The notes under the pieces were generated by a model that searched no databases, was not told the DNA's origin, and saw nothing but the letters and a program-made list of their open reading frames with translations. Below are positions 20,510 through 28,966 of a DNA stretch of 64,000 bases, in pieces (position 1 is the first letter of the stretch; the number at the start of each line of letters is the position of its first letter). This DNA comes from Sphingomonas sp. Leaf242 (GTDB lineage Bacteria; Pseudomonadota; Alphaproteobacteria; Sphingomonadales; Sphingomonadaceae). The translations under genes and the position numbers were made by a program. The DNA is taken from contig NZ_LMLW01000011.1 in the NCBI RefSeq assembly GCF_001422045.1, forward strand, positions 124,505-188,504. Reading direction: 5' to 3'.

Positions 20510-23500
20510 TCAGTCGGTCATCGCGCCCAGCAGGTCGGCGATCTTCGCGCCGCGCTCGACCGAATCGGGAATCGTCTCGCGCGCGATCCACCGCCCGGTC
20601 TTCTCGACCAGCTCCTCCAGCGGTTTTGCTACGCGTCGATCGTGCGGGGTGAACGCGATCGCCGCCGGCCCTGCATCGATCCGCTGGATACCAGCCTGCC
20701 GCGCGAGCATCCGAATCCTGGCGACGTGCAGCAGGCGCTGCGCCGGATCGGGCATCGCGCCGAAGCGATCATCGAGTTCCGCCTCGAACCGATCGAGCGT
20801 CGCCACGTCGGCGATCCGCGCGAGCCGCCCGTACAGCGCGAGCCGGACCTCCTCTTCGGGAATCCAGTCCTCGGGCAGGCTGCCGCCCAGTTCGAGATGC
20901 AGTTCGGGCACCCAGTCGTCGATCGGCTCCCCGCCGTCCTGATCGATCCGCGCCTGCTGCAGCGCCCGCACGAACAGATGCTGGTACAGGTCGATGCCGA
21001 TCAGTTTCATGTGCCCGGCCTGCGCCTCGCCGACCAGATCGCCCGCGCCGCGCAAATCGAGATCGCGCGCGCTGATCGCGAACCCCGCCCCCAGCCGGTC
21101 GAACGCCTGGAGCGTGTTCAGCCGCTTCAACGTCGCCGGCGCGATCGTCGCATCGCCATCGGTCAACAGCATCACCTGGCCACGCCGCCCGCCGCGACCG
21201 ACCCGCCCGCGCAACTGGTGAAGCTGCGACAGGCCGAACCGATCGGCGTGATGGACGATCATCGTGTTCGCCCGCGGCACATCGAGACCCGCCTCGATGA
21301 TATTGGTCGCCAGCAGCACGTCGCCGTCGCCCGCCGCAAACGCGACCATCGCCTCGTCGATCTCAGCCGCGGGCATCTTGCCATGCGCCTGGACCAGCCC
21401 GAGTTCGGGCACGAGCTTGGCGAGCCTGGCCGCGAGCGGCGCCATGTCCTCGATCCGGGGCACGACGACGAAGCTCTGCCCGCCTCGCGCGCGTTCGCGC
21501 CGCAACGCGGCGCGAACGACGCTATCGTCGAAGCTGGAGACCGCGGTGCGGATCGGCTGGCGGCGTGCCGGCGGGGTCGCGATGATCGACAGGCCCTGCA
21601 GACCGACCATCGCCGATTGCAGCGTGCGCGGGATCGGCGTCGCGCTCAGCGTCAGGACATGCCCGGCGCCTAAATCATGGAGCTTGGCCTTGTCCGCGGT
21701 CCCGAACCGCTGTTCCTCGTCGATCACCACCAGCGCGAGATCGCGGTAGGTCACGCCCTTGCCGGCGATCGCGCCGGTCCCGATCACGACGCCGATCGAT
21801 CCGTCGGCGAGGCCTGCACGGACGCGCGCCTTGTCCGCGCTGCTCGACAACCGCGACAGGCCGGCGACGACGATCCCGGTCCCCTCGAACCGCTTGGTGA
21901 ACGTCTCGATATGCTGGCGGACCAGCACCGTCGTCGGTGCGGCGATAGCGACCTGCCGCCCGGAGAGCGCGACGGCGGCGGCCGCACGCAAGGCGACCTC
22001 CGTCTTGCCGTAGCCGACGTCGCCGATCACCAGCCGGTCCATCGGCTTGCCGCTTGCGAGATCGGACAGCGTCGTCGCGATCGCGCGCGCCTGATCGGGC
22101 GTCTCGGTGAAGGCGAACCCGGCGGCGAAGCGCTCATACGCCGCCCGGTCCGGCTCGATCGGATCGGTCGTGCGGGCGTCGCGCTCGGCGGCCAGCTTGG
22201 CGAGATCGCGCGCGCTCTCGGCGATCGTCGCGTCGATCGCTCCGCGGCGCTTCTGCCACGACGCGCCGTCGAGCGTATCAAGCGTCACCGCGTCCTCGTC
22301 GGCACCATAGCGCCAGATTCGGTCGGCCTCCGCGACCGGTACGAGCCGGCGTCCGCCCTTGGCATATTCGAGGACGATGGCGTCGCCGCCCGTATCAGGC
22401 AGCGCCTGCAAGCCACGGACGATCCCGATCCCGAACGTCTCGTGGACGACGACGTCGCCGCACCGCAATTCGCTCGACAGGATGGATTGCGCGACACGAC
22501 CGTCGGCCATCTCATGGCTGCCGGCCCGCCCCCCGAGCAGATCGGCGGCCGCGACGACGGTAATCCCGCCGACGACGAACCCGCGATCGATCGGCGCGTC
22601 GAGTAGCAGCGCCTGTCCCGGCTTGGCGGCGAGCACACCGGCCCAATCGTCGACCGGATCGAACGCGGTCTTCGCAGCGCGCTCCAGCCGAGGCCGCAGG
22701 AACCGCAGATCGCGAGACGATCCGGCGATCACCAGCCGTCCGTCGGCGAGCACATCCTTGGCAAACCGGGCGAAAGCGCGGGTCGGATCGCGGCGCTCGA
22801 TGAAGCGCGGCGGCAAGTCGTCGGCGATCTGAAACGCGGTCGTCTCGCGCTCGGCCATCGCCGCGGCCCACGCCTTGTCGAGAACCAGTTCCACAGCCGC
22901 CTTGCGCCGCGGCAGACCATCAGCAGCAACTGCGAGAAAACGCTCGCGACGACGTCCGGCACCGGGATCGAGCGCAACCGCCGCGCCGGGCAGATGCGCG
23001 AGGATCGTCTCGCCCTGTTCGACGGCGGGCTCGGTCGCGCGACCGATCTCGATCGCATCCAGGTCGCCCTGGCTCAACTGCGAGACCGGATCGTAGCGGC
23101 GCAGCGACGTGATCCTGCCATCGGCGAACTCCACGCGGACCGGCAGGTCGCGATCGACCGGGAAGATGTCGACCACACCGCCGCGCACCGCGATCTCGCC
23201 GGGTTCGTCGACGCGGTCGTCGCTGACATAGCCGATCTCCGCCGTGGTCGCGGCGAACGCATCGAGATCGAGCGTATCGCCGGGCGCGAGCCTGGGCGGG
23301 ACGACGTCGAACATCGCCGGTGCCGGATAGCGCACCGCGCTGGCCTCCGCCGTCGTCACCAGCAGGATCGATGCGCGCCCCGCTTCGATGCCGGCGCGCA
23401 ACCGCCGCAACGCCGCCACGCGCAGACCGACATTGGCCGGCGATGCGGGAGCGTCGTCGCCGGGCAGCGCGTCGCTCGACGGCAGATGGACCACCAGCGC

Positions 23501-23680
23501 GGCAGGCGAAAGCGCAGCGACGATCGCGGCGATCTCGGTCGCGCGCCGATCGTCGGACGCAATGTAGACGAGGTTAGCGTCCGCCAATCGCTCGGCGATC
23601 GCGGTTGCCAGTGGCGCCACCGCGATCGCCTCCATCGCGATGCCGTATTCCTGCTCGACCTGCGGACTGACCTGAAGCAC
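20510..23680 (-). CDS. mfd: Mfd-type transcription-repair coupling translocase, divergent and short
   Basis: 1056 residues against about 1150 in typical Mfd. Order of parts: UvrB-like N-terminal region (residues 1-330), RNA-polymerase-interacting domain (GDVVVHETFGIGIVRGL near residue 385), RecG-type motor with Walker A GDVGYGKTEVA, DEEQRFG as motif II, SATPIPRTLQ, HQLRGRVGR and a TRCF C-terminal domain. Mfd removes stalled RNA polymerase and recruits UvrA. The segment MVGLQGLSIIATPPARRQPIRT and the missing length suggest a paralog rather than the standard housekeeping copy (see findings). The GTG at 23680 has an AAGGA upstream; an ATG at 23635 is the alternative. Confidence 0.82.
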   Translation of the reverse strand: MLQVSPQVEQEYGIAMEAIAVAPLATAIAERLADANLVYIASDDRRATEIAAIVAALSPAALVVHLPSSDALPGDDAPASPANVGLRVAALRRLRAGIEAGRASILLVTTAEASAVRYPAPAMFDVVPPRLAPGDTLDLDAFAATTAEIGYVSDDRVDEPGEIAVRGGVVDIFPVDRDLPVRVEFADGRITSLRRYDPVSQLSQGDLDAIEIGRATEPAVEQGETILAHLPGAAVALDPGAGRRRERFLAVAADGLPRRKAAVELVLDKAWAAAMAERETTAFQIADDLPPRFIERRDPTRAFARFAKDVLADGRLVIAGSSRDLRFLRPRLERAAKTAFDPVDDWAGVLAAKPGQALLLDAPIDRGFVVGGITVVAAADLLGGRAGSHEMADGRVAQSILSSELRCGDVVVHETFGIGIVRGLQALPDTGGDAIVLEYAKGGRRLVPVAEADRIWRYGADEDAVTLDTLDGASWQKRRGAIDATIAESARDLAKLAAERDARTTDPIEPDRAAYERFAAGFAFTETPDQARAIATTLSDLASGKPMDRLVIGDVGYGKTEVALRAAAAVALSGRQVAIAAPTTVLVRQHIETFTKRFEGTGIVVAGLSRLSSSADKARVRAGLADGSIGVVIGTGAIAGKGVTYRDLALVVIDEEQRFGTADKAKLHDLGAGHVLTLSATPIPRTLQSAMVGLQGLSIIATPPARRQPIRTAVSSFDDSVVRAALRRERARGGQSFVVVPRIEDMAPLAARLAKLVPELGLVQAHGKMPAAEIDEAMVAFAAGDGDVLLATNIIEAGLDVPRANTMIVHHADRFGLSQLHQLRGRVGRGGRRGQVMLLTDGDATIAPATLKRLNTLQAFDRLGAGFAISARDLDLRGAGDLVGEAQAGHMKLIGIDLYQHLFVRALQQARIDQDGGEPIDDWVPELHLELGGSLPEDWIPEEEVRLALYGRLARIADVATLDRFEAELDDRFGAMPDPAQRLLHVARIRMLARQAGIQRIDAGPAAIAFTPHDRRVAKPLEELVEKTGRWIARETIPDSVERGAKIADLLGAMTD

Positions 23681-23827
23681 CGATACGCATCCTTATCCTC
23701 GGCCCTTGCCGGGCTCGCATAAGGACAGAACGTGAGGCCTATCGGCGCGTTCCTGACCGCTTATCGTCGATCAAGGCATTTGTATCCTGCGTTACTTGGC
23801 GCGCGGAAAATCGATCCTCCGCGCGTA

Positions 23828-24784
23828 TTACCAGGCGAACGCGGGAACGATCGTGCGCCGCCCCACCAGGAACGCATCCGCGACAAGCCGCAGCGGCGTG
23901 ACGTCCACCGCACTCGACCGCGCCCGCACCAGCTCGGCGAACTTGCCGTACAACCGCGCATATTCGGCATCCGGCGCCTCGCTGACGTCGCCGTCCATCT
24001 CGAGCACGGATCCGCCCATCCGCAACGTCAGTCGACCGCCATCGGTATCGACGACGATGTCCCATTGCTGCGGTCCTTCGTGGAGGAAATCAAACGTCGC
24101 AGTCACCGGCACACGCGCCCCCGCCGCCCCGTCGCACGACAGGCGCAGATCGGAAGCGAGCGGCGACATCCGCCCCTCGGGCACGTGCATCTCGGCATCG
24201 TCGACCGTCCAGCCGCCGGGCAGGATCTCGGTCGCGATCGACAGCGCGTTGATCCCCGGATCGAACACGCCGAACCCGCCGGCCTCCAGGATCCAGTCCT
24301 GGCCGGGGTGCCAGCGGCGGATATCCTCACGCCAGTCGATCGTAACGCGCTCGACCCGCCGCCCTTCGAGCCATTGGCGCGCCGGGGCGACGCCCGCCGC
24401 CTCGCGTGAGTGCCAGGTCGCGAACAGCGTCCGGCCCGCCGCGACCGCATGCGCCTCGATCCGGGTGACCTCCGACAGCGTAGCCGCGGACGGCTTTTCC
24501 ATCATCACATCGAGCCCGGCATCGATCGCCGCCATCGCGATCTCGGCGCGGCCGACCGGCGGCGTGCACAGCGACACCGCGTCGAGGTCGTGCCCCGCCG
24601 CCACCAGTTCGGCGATATCGCGGTAGTTCGCGACGCCGTCGACCACCGCGTTGCGACTGACCGCCGCGACCAGTTCGAACCGGGGATCCTGCGCGATCGC
24701 CGGCAGATGCTGATCACGCGCGATCTTGCCGACCCCGACGATGGCGAGGCGGATCGGCTTCGGGGACGACAGGTCAACAGCCAT
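23828..24784 (-). CDS. D-galactose 1-dehydrogenase (Gfo/Idh/MocA family)
   Basis: 318 residues. N-terminal Rossmann motif GVGKIARDQHLPAI near residue 16, the family EKPSA motif near residue 96 and a C-terminal substrate domain with HPGQDWILEAGGFGVFDPGINAL. It fits bacterial galactose 1-dehydrogenase, which oxidises galactose with NAD(P) to galactono-lactone, the first step of the De Ley-Doudoroff pathway. The location next to dgoK, dgoA, galactanase and beta-galactosidase supports that assignment; arabinose dehydrogenases of the same family are the main alternative. It is separated from the repressor gene by a 500-bp gap and may have its own promoter. Confidence 0.8.
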   Translation of the reverse strand: MAVDLSSPKPIRLAIVGVGKIARDQHLPAIAQDPRFELVAAVSRNAVVDGVANYRDIAELVAAGHDLDAVSLCTPPVGRAEIAMAAIDAGLDVMMEKPSAATLSEVTRIEAHAVAAGRTLFATWHSREAAGVAPARQWLEGRRVERVTIDWREDIRRWHPGQDWILEAGGFGVFDPGINALSIATEILPGGWTVDDAEMHVPEGRMSPLASDLRLSCDGAAGARVPVTATFDFLHEGPQQWDIVVDTDGGRLTLRMGGSVLEMDGDVSEAPDAEYARLYGKFAELVRARSSAVDVTPLRLVADAFLVGRRTIVPAFAW

Positions 24785-25283
24785 GCAGGAATCCTCTGAG
24801 ATTTGTCTTACTTTTCATAGGCGGCAGGAGGTCGGCGATCAACGGTAACCCGCATCACTCCGTCTTGCGAAACGTCACGCCTGGCGAAAGGTTTTCAACC
24901 AGGTTTCGCTGAAGAAGATCGACATGCAGCGTGTTGGGCGCGCGCCGTCCTAAAATCTTTCCGTCCCCCGGACTGGTTCGACGCTTATTCCCGTCAAACC
25001 TGTAACCGTCATTCCCGCGGAGGCGGGAACCCATACTGGCAAGCCTCGCGATAGAATCGCGACCGTTTGAGCTTATGGATCCCCGCCTCCGCGGGGATGA
25101 CGGAGCATGGGATGTCGGAGAGGTATACCTGTCGACGAGTTCCGGGGTCCGTTCCATACGCCAAATCTCATGGATTTCGCAGTACCGCCAATGCCGGGTT
25201 CAGCCTCTCCCAAGCAAACCCGAATGGTCCGGCATGGCAAAGAAAAAGCGGAGTTGGCGGTTAAAACCGACCGTCGATACGCC
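24785..25283. other. Gap between galactose dehydrogenase and the GntR regulator
   Basis: About 500 bp with no supported gene. It contains one 97-bp palindromic repeat (25007-25103). The 24785-24850 part is the likely promoter of the dehydrogenase (AT-richer, TTGTCTTACTTTTCAT). I see no copy of the dyad found at 26077 and 31463. Confidence 0.6.
25007..25103. repeat. Palindromic repeat, family 3 copy A
   Basis: Arms CGTCATTCCCGCGGAGGCGGGA and TCCCCGCCTCCGCGGGGATGACG (written from the two ends) close a 97-bp imperfect hairpin whose centre carries CGCGATAGAATCGCG. A near-identical copy in the same orientation lies at 27707-27802. Confidence 0.88.
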
Positions 25284-26009
25284 TCAGTCCTCGCCAATCA
25301 GCACCAGCACGTCGCCAATGATCCGCGTCATCGCCACCCTCGCCGCCGCAGGATCGCGCGCGATGATCGCGTCGGCCACCGCGGCATGGTCGGCGATGTT
25401 CGCCGACCGGCCCTTGATCCGGTTGGTAAAGCGGATCGAGGTACGTAGCGCGGTCGACACCACCGACTGGAACTGTGCATAGAACGGGTTCTTCGACGCG
25501 CGCAGGATCGCGACATGGAACGCGATATCGGCCTCCAACGGATCGGTCAGCCCCGCTTCGCCGGCCTCCATCTGCGCCAGTCCCTCGCGGATCGCCTGCA
25601 AATCCGCCGCATCGCCGAACCGGGCCGCCAGCGCCGCCGCCTCGGGTTCGATCGCCACGCGCAACTGGTTGAAGTGCCGCAACAACTCGACCGAGAACTT
25701 GCGCTCGAGCGTCCAGCGCAGCACGTCGGTATCGAACAGGTTCCAGGCGCTGGCCGGCTGCACCACCGTGCCCTGACGCGGCCGAGCGCTGACCAGGCCC
25801 TTGGCGGTCAGCATCTTGACCGCCTCGCGCGTGACCGAGCGGCTGACCCCGTGCGTCTTGGCGATCTCCGCCTCGGTCGGGAACTGCCGCGTCTCGTAGC
25901 GCCCGGTCACGATCGCCCGCCCCAGTGTATCGAGCATGCCGTGGGTGAGGTTGCGACCCGCGACGGCGCCGGGCGGAAATGTCTCGCTGTCTGTCATGTT
26001 GGTAGCCAT
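25284..26009 (-). CDS. FadR-subfamily GntR transcriptional regulator of galactonate/galactose use
   Basis: 241 residues. Winged helix at about residues 20-85 with the recognition part TEAEIAKTHGVSRSVTREAVKML, followed by an all-helical FCD ligand domain with the metal-binding histidine blocks DIAFHVAILRASKN and IADHAAVADAI. Such regulators usually bind a sugar acid such as galactonate. It is divergent from dgoK with a 129-bp gap that holds a dyad at 26077-26089, so it probably represses both itself and dgoK-dgoA. The ATG at 26009 is used; a second ATG 12 bp later is possible. Confidence 0.88.
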   Translation of the reverse strand: MATNMTDSETFPPGAVAGRNLTHGMLDTLGRAIVTGRYETRQFPTEAEIAKTHGVSRSVTREAVKMLTAKGLVSARPRQGTVVQPASAWNLFDTDVLRWTLERKFSVELLRHFNQLRVAIEPEAAALAARFGDAADLQAIREGLAQMEAGEAGLTDPLEADIAFHVAILRASKNPFYAQFQSVVSTALRTSIRFTNRIKGRSANIADHAAVADAIIARDPAAARVAMTRIIGDVLVLIGED

Positions 26010-26076
26010 CGCCCGAGTTCTGACGCAACATGCCCCTGCTGTCACGTTTCCAAGCTCCTTACTGGACTTGCTCCTA

Positions 26077-26089
26077 TTATCGTATAAAT
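26077..26089. promoter_or_regulatory. Putative operator in the gntR-dgoK promoter
   Basis: On the minus strand the site reads TTTATACGATAAT. It matches 11 of 13 bases of the dyad TTTATCCGATAAA upstream of the beta-galactosidase gene (31463-31475). It lies about 50 bp before dgoK and 68 bp before gntR. Ligand and binding protein are inferred. Confidence 0.55.
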
Positions 26090-26138
26090 ATCTCTGCAGA
26101 TGCGATCGCAAGGTCGGGCTAGAATCGAGAGCGTGACC

Positions 26139-27002
26139 ATGAGCCCATTTATCGCCGTCGACTGGGGCACGACCAACCGGCGTGCGTTCCGGATCGAGAA
26201 CGGCAGCGTGGTGGCGACCGAACGCGACGATCGCGGCGCGGCAACCGTCGCGGCCGACGAGTATGAGGCGGAGGTTGCGGGCATTCGCGACCGGCTCGGC
26301 GACCTGCCGATGCTGCTCGCCGGGATGGTCGGATCGAACATCGGCTGGCGCAGCGTACCCTATGTCGCCGCGCCCGCGGGCCTGCCGCAGATCGCCGCCG
26401 CGCTCGACCGGGTCGACGCGCGCACCGCGATCGTACCGGGGCTGTCGTACCGTGACGGCCTGCATGCCGACGTCATGCGCGGCGAGGAGGTTCAATTGCT
26501 CGGCGCGGTCGCCGCCGGGCTGGTCCCGCCCGACGCGCTGCTGTGCCAGCCGGGCACGCATTGCAAATGGGCGACCGTCGAGGCCGGCGCGATCATCCGG
26601 TTCACGACCGCGATGACCGGCGAACTGTTCGCGCTGCTCCGCGCGCACGGCGTCCTCTCGCGCCAACTCGGCCACCCGGTCAAGCCGGGCGCGGCGTTCC
26701 TCGACGGCGTCGCGGAAGGTGCGAAACGCGATCTCGCCGCCAGCCTGTTCGCGATCCGCGCGCGCGGCGTGCTCGGGTTGGCCGACGACGCGGACGCCGC
26801 CTCGTTCGCGAGCGGACTGCTGATCGGCGCGGATACCGCCGCGCGGATCGAGCCCGGCGCGACCGTCCACATCCTCGCCGATCCCGCGCTCGGCGCGCTG
26901 TATGCCGGCGCGATCGATGCGCTCGGCGGCACCGCACACCATATAGAGAGTCAGGCCGCATTCGTAGCCGGCATCACTCGCATCCAGGACCTTGCCGCAT
27001 GA
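26139..27002 (+). CDS. dgoK: 2-dehydro-3-deoxygalactonokinase
   Basis: 287 residues of the DgoK family (ASKHA fold). It phosphorylates 2-keto-3-deoxygalactonate with ATP. Seen: the N-terminal phosphate loop FIAVDWGTTNRRAFRI, the LAGMVGSNIGWR block and LCQPGTHCKWATVE. The ATG at 26139 is the start of the conserved core; an in-frame upstream ATG would add 13 poorly conserved residues. It overlaps the aldolase gene by 4 bp (ATGA). Confidence 0.94.
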   Translation: MSPFIAVDWGTTNRRAFRIENGSVVATERDDRGAATVAADEYEAEVAGIRDRLGDLPMLLAGMVGSNIGWRSVPYVAAPAGLPQIAAALDRVDARTAIVPGLSYRDGLHADVMRGEEVQLLGAVAAGLVPPDALLCQPGTHCKWATVEAGAIIRFTTAMTGELFALLRAHGVLSRQLGHPVKPGAAFLDGVAEGAKRDLAASLFAIRARGVLGLADDADAASFASGLLIGADTAARIEPGATVHILADPALGALYAGAIDALGGTAHHIESQAAFVAGITRIQDLAA

Positions 27003-27631
27003 CCGACCACCGCCAGGCCTTCGACGCCGCCTTCGCCAAATGCCCGCTGATCGCGATTCTGCGCGGCGTGAAGCCCGACGAGGTCGAGGCGATCGGCGAA
27101 GCACTGGTCGCGGCCGGGTTCACGATCCTCGAAGTGCCGATGAACTCGCCCGATCCGCTCGACAGCATCGCCCGGCTGGCGCGTAAGCTCGAGGGTCGCG
27201 CGGTGGTCGGTGCCGGCACCGTGCTGCGCGTCGAAGATGTCGAAGCCGTCGGCGCGGCGGGCGGCACGCTGATCATCGCCCCCAACGCGAACCTCCGCGT
27301 GATCGCCGCGGCGGCCGAGCGCGGCTATGTCGCGCTGCCCGGCATCGCCACCCCGACCGAGGCGTTCGCCGCACTCGACGCAGGCGCCGCCGCGCTCAAG
27401 CTGTTTCCCGCCGAGGCGGCCAGCCCGACCGTCCTGAAGGCGATGCGCGCCGTCCTCCCCAAGGATACGCGCGTGTTGCCGGTCGGCGGGATCGTGCCGG
27501 AAGGCATGGCGGCCTGGACTCAGGCGGGCGCAGCCGGGTTCGGGCTCGGTTCCGCCCTGTACGCCCCGGGAATGACCGCAGCCGATGTCGGCGCCCGCGC
27601 AGCCGGGTTCATCGCGGCGCTGAAGGGCTGA
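26999..27631 (+). CDS. dgoA: 2-dehydro-3-deoxy-6-phosphogalactonate aldolase
   Basis: 210 residues, KDPG/KDPGal aldolase family (TIM barrel). It splits KDPGal to pyruvate and glyceraldehyde 3-phosphate. The general-base glutamate is in FTILEVPMNSP near residue 42, the phosphate and carboxylate region in VGAGTVL, and the Schiff-base lysine in AALKLFPAE near residue 131. DgoA rather than Eda is chosen because of dgoK in front. The product feeds glycolysis. Starts with an ATGA overlap. Confidence 0.94.
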   Translation: MTDHRQAFDAAFAKCPLIAILRGVKPDEVEAIGEALVAAGFTILEVPMNSPDPLDSIARLARKLEGRAVVGAGTVLRVEDVEAVGAAGGTLIIAPNANLRVIAAAAERGYVALPGIATPTEAFAALDAGAAALKLFPAEAASPTVLKAMRAVLPKDTRVLPVGGIVPEGMAAWTQAGAAGFGLGSALYAPGMTAADVGARAAGFIAALKG

Positions 27632-27635
27632 ATGA

Positions 27636-27656
27636 TCCTCCCCCGCCAGGGGGAGG
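27636..27656 (+). terminator. Short GC-rich hairpin after dgoA
   Basis: ATCCTCCCCC-gcca-GGGGGAGGAT lies 5 bp after the dgoA stop. There is no long T run, so it may be a weak terminator or an RNA-protecting stem. The same core CCTCCCCCGCCAGGGGGAGG is at 35958-35977, so it is also a dispersed repeat. Confidence 0.55.
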
Positions 27657-27706
27657 ATAGAAAACCGCGCCAATTGCGATCGAACAAGTTGCGCGGGGTA
27701 CTTCTC

Positions 27707-27802
27707 CGTCATTCCCGCGGAGGCGGGAACCCATACTGGCTGGCCTCACGACAGGATCGCGACCCCTTGAGGATATGGATCCCCGCCTGCGCGGGGATGA
27801 CG
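27707..27802. repeat. Palindromic repeat, family 3 copy B
   Basis: Same arms and length as the element at 25007-25103, with scattered differences in the loop. The two copies are direct repeats that bracket gntR-dgoK-dgoA. Confidence 0.88.
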
Positions 27803-27835
27803 ATACAGTGTGGGATTGGAGCCAAAGCCCGCCCG

Positions 27836-28966
27836 CTACTTCGCCCGCCTCACATACCGCCGCCCAAGAAAATCGAACGCCGGCAGCGCCTCGTGCCGCT
27901 TCAGCCCGAACCACGCCGCGTTCTCCCAGTTGGACCCCGTCCCCCAGCGCGTCTTGCACCCGGTCGAGACCCAGCCTGGCTCCCAATACACCACGCCGAT
28001 CCCACCCGCATCGACCACCGTCTGCGTCAGGTCGACGAGATAGTCGCGCTGCCCGATCGGCGTCGCGGGATAGCCCGGCAGCAGCGAATCCGCACCGAGC
28101 AGATCGGGTGACGCGTCCTCGCCGACCGGACTGAACGGATAGGCGGTCTCGACGACGATCACATCCGCCTTGTACCGCGCCTTCGCCGCCGCGATCGTCG
28201 CGCCCAGTTCGGCGGGCGTCCGCGTCGACCATTTGCGGTAATAGCTGATCCCGATCACGTCGAAATCGCGCACGCCCGCCTTCGCCGCCGCGTCGAACCA
28301 CGCCGCGACATGCTCGGGCTGCGCGATGTGGAGCATGATCCGCGGGTTGATCGTCGCAACCTTGCCGGCGTCGCGCACCGCCTTGATTCCGGCGTTGAGC
28401 AACGTCGCATTACGCATCCAGTCGATCGTGTGGTCCTTCAGATTGCCTTTCGGCAACGGCCCCATGACCTCCGGATTGGTCTCGTTGCCGACCTGCACCA
28501 TCTCCGGCATCAAGCCCTGAGCGTCGAGCGTGCCCAGCACATCGCGCGTGTAGGCATACAGCGCCTTCGCCTGTCCTGCGGTGTCGAGCTTCGCCCAAGC
28601 GGCGGGCGCGATCTGCTTCTCGCCGTCCGCCCAGTCGTCCGAATAATGGAAATCGAGCAGTACCTGCATTCCCGCCGCCTTCGCGCGGCGGATCGTCTTC
28701 GTCACATCGGCGAGATCGCTGTATTTCGTCCATTTCGCGTCGTTCCAGATCCGGACGCGGACGATGTTGCCGCCCTTCGCCTTCATCAGCGCGAACGGAT
28801 CGACCGGCTTGCCGTTCGCGCGATAGACCGCGCCACAATCCTCCATCTCGTTGACGTAGGACAGGTCTGCACCGAGGTAGAGTCCGTGCGCCGGCTTTGG
28901 CGCGAGCGGCTGCGCGGTCGCAGTCGAGGCAAACAGCGCGAGGCCGAGAGCGATACGACGCATCAA
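27836..28966 (-). CDS. Arabinogalactan endo-beta-1,4-galactanase (GH53)
   Basis: 376 residues with a Sec signal peptide (about 18 residues, ending ATAQ), so secreted or periplasmic. GH53 landmarks: GADLSYVNEMEDCG near residue 33, VRVRIWND, LLDFHYSDDWADG, the acid/base glutamate in VQVGNETNPE near residue 162, and the nucleophile glutamate in VVETAYPF near residue 268. It cuts beta-1,4-galactan side chains of pectin. The start overlaps the stop of the beta-galactosidase gene by 4 bp, so the two are one unit. Confidence 0.95.
   Translation of the reverse strand: MMRRIALGLALFASTATAQPLAPKPAHGLYLGADLSYVNEMEDCGAVYRANGKPVDPFALMKAKGGNIVRVRIWNDAKWTKYSDLADVTKTIRRAKAAGMQVLLDFHYSDDWADGEKQIAPAAWAKLDTAGQAKALYAYTRDVLGTLDAQGLMPEMVQVGNETNPEVMGPLPKGNLKDHTIDWMRNATLLNAGIKAVRDAGKVATINPRIMLHIAQPEHVAAWFDAAAKAGVRDFDVIGISYYRKWSTRTPAELGATIAAAKARYKADVIVVETAYPFSPVGEDASPDLLGADSLLPGYPATPIGQRDYLVDLTQTVVDAGGIGVVYWEPGWVSTGCKTRWGTGSNWENAAWFGLKRHEALPAFDFLGRRYVRRAK

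Noticed and set aside
25284..27104. A 606-codon minus-strand frame that includes the GntR protein with a long N-terminal part
   Set aside because: Only the last 241 residues resemble a regulator; the rest is antisense to dgoK and has no family features.
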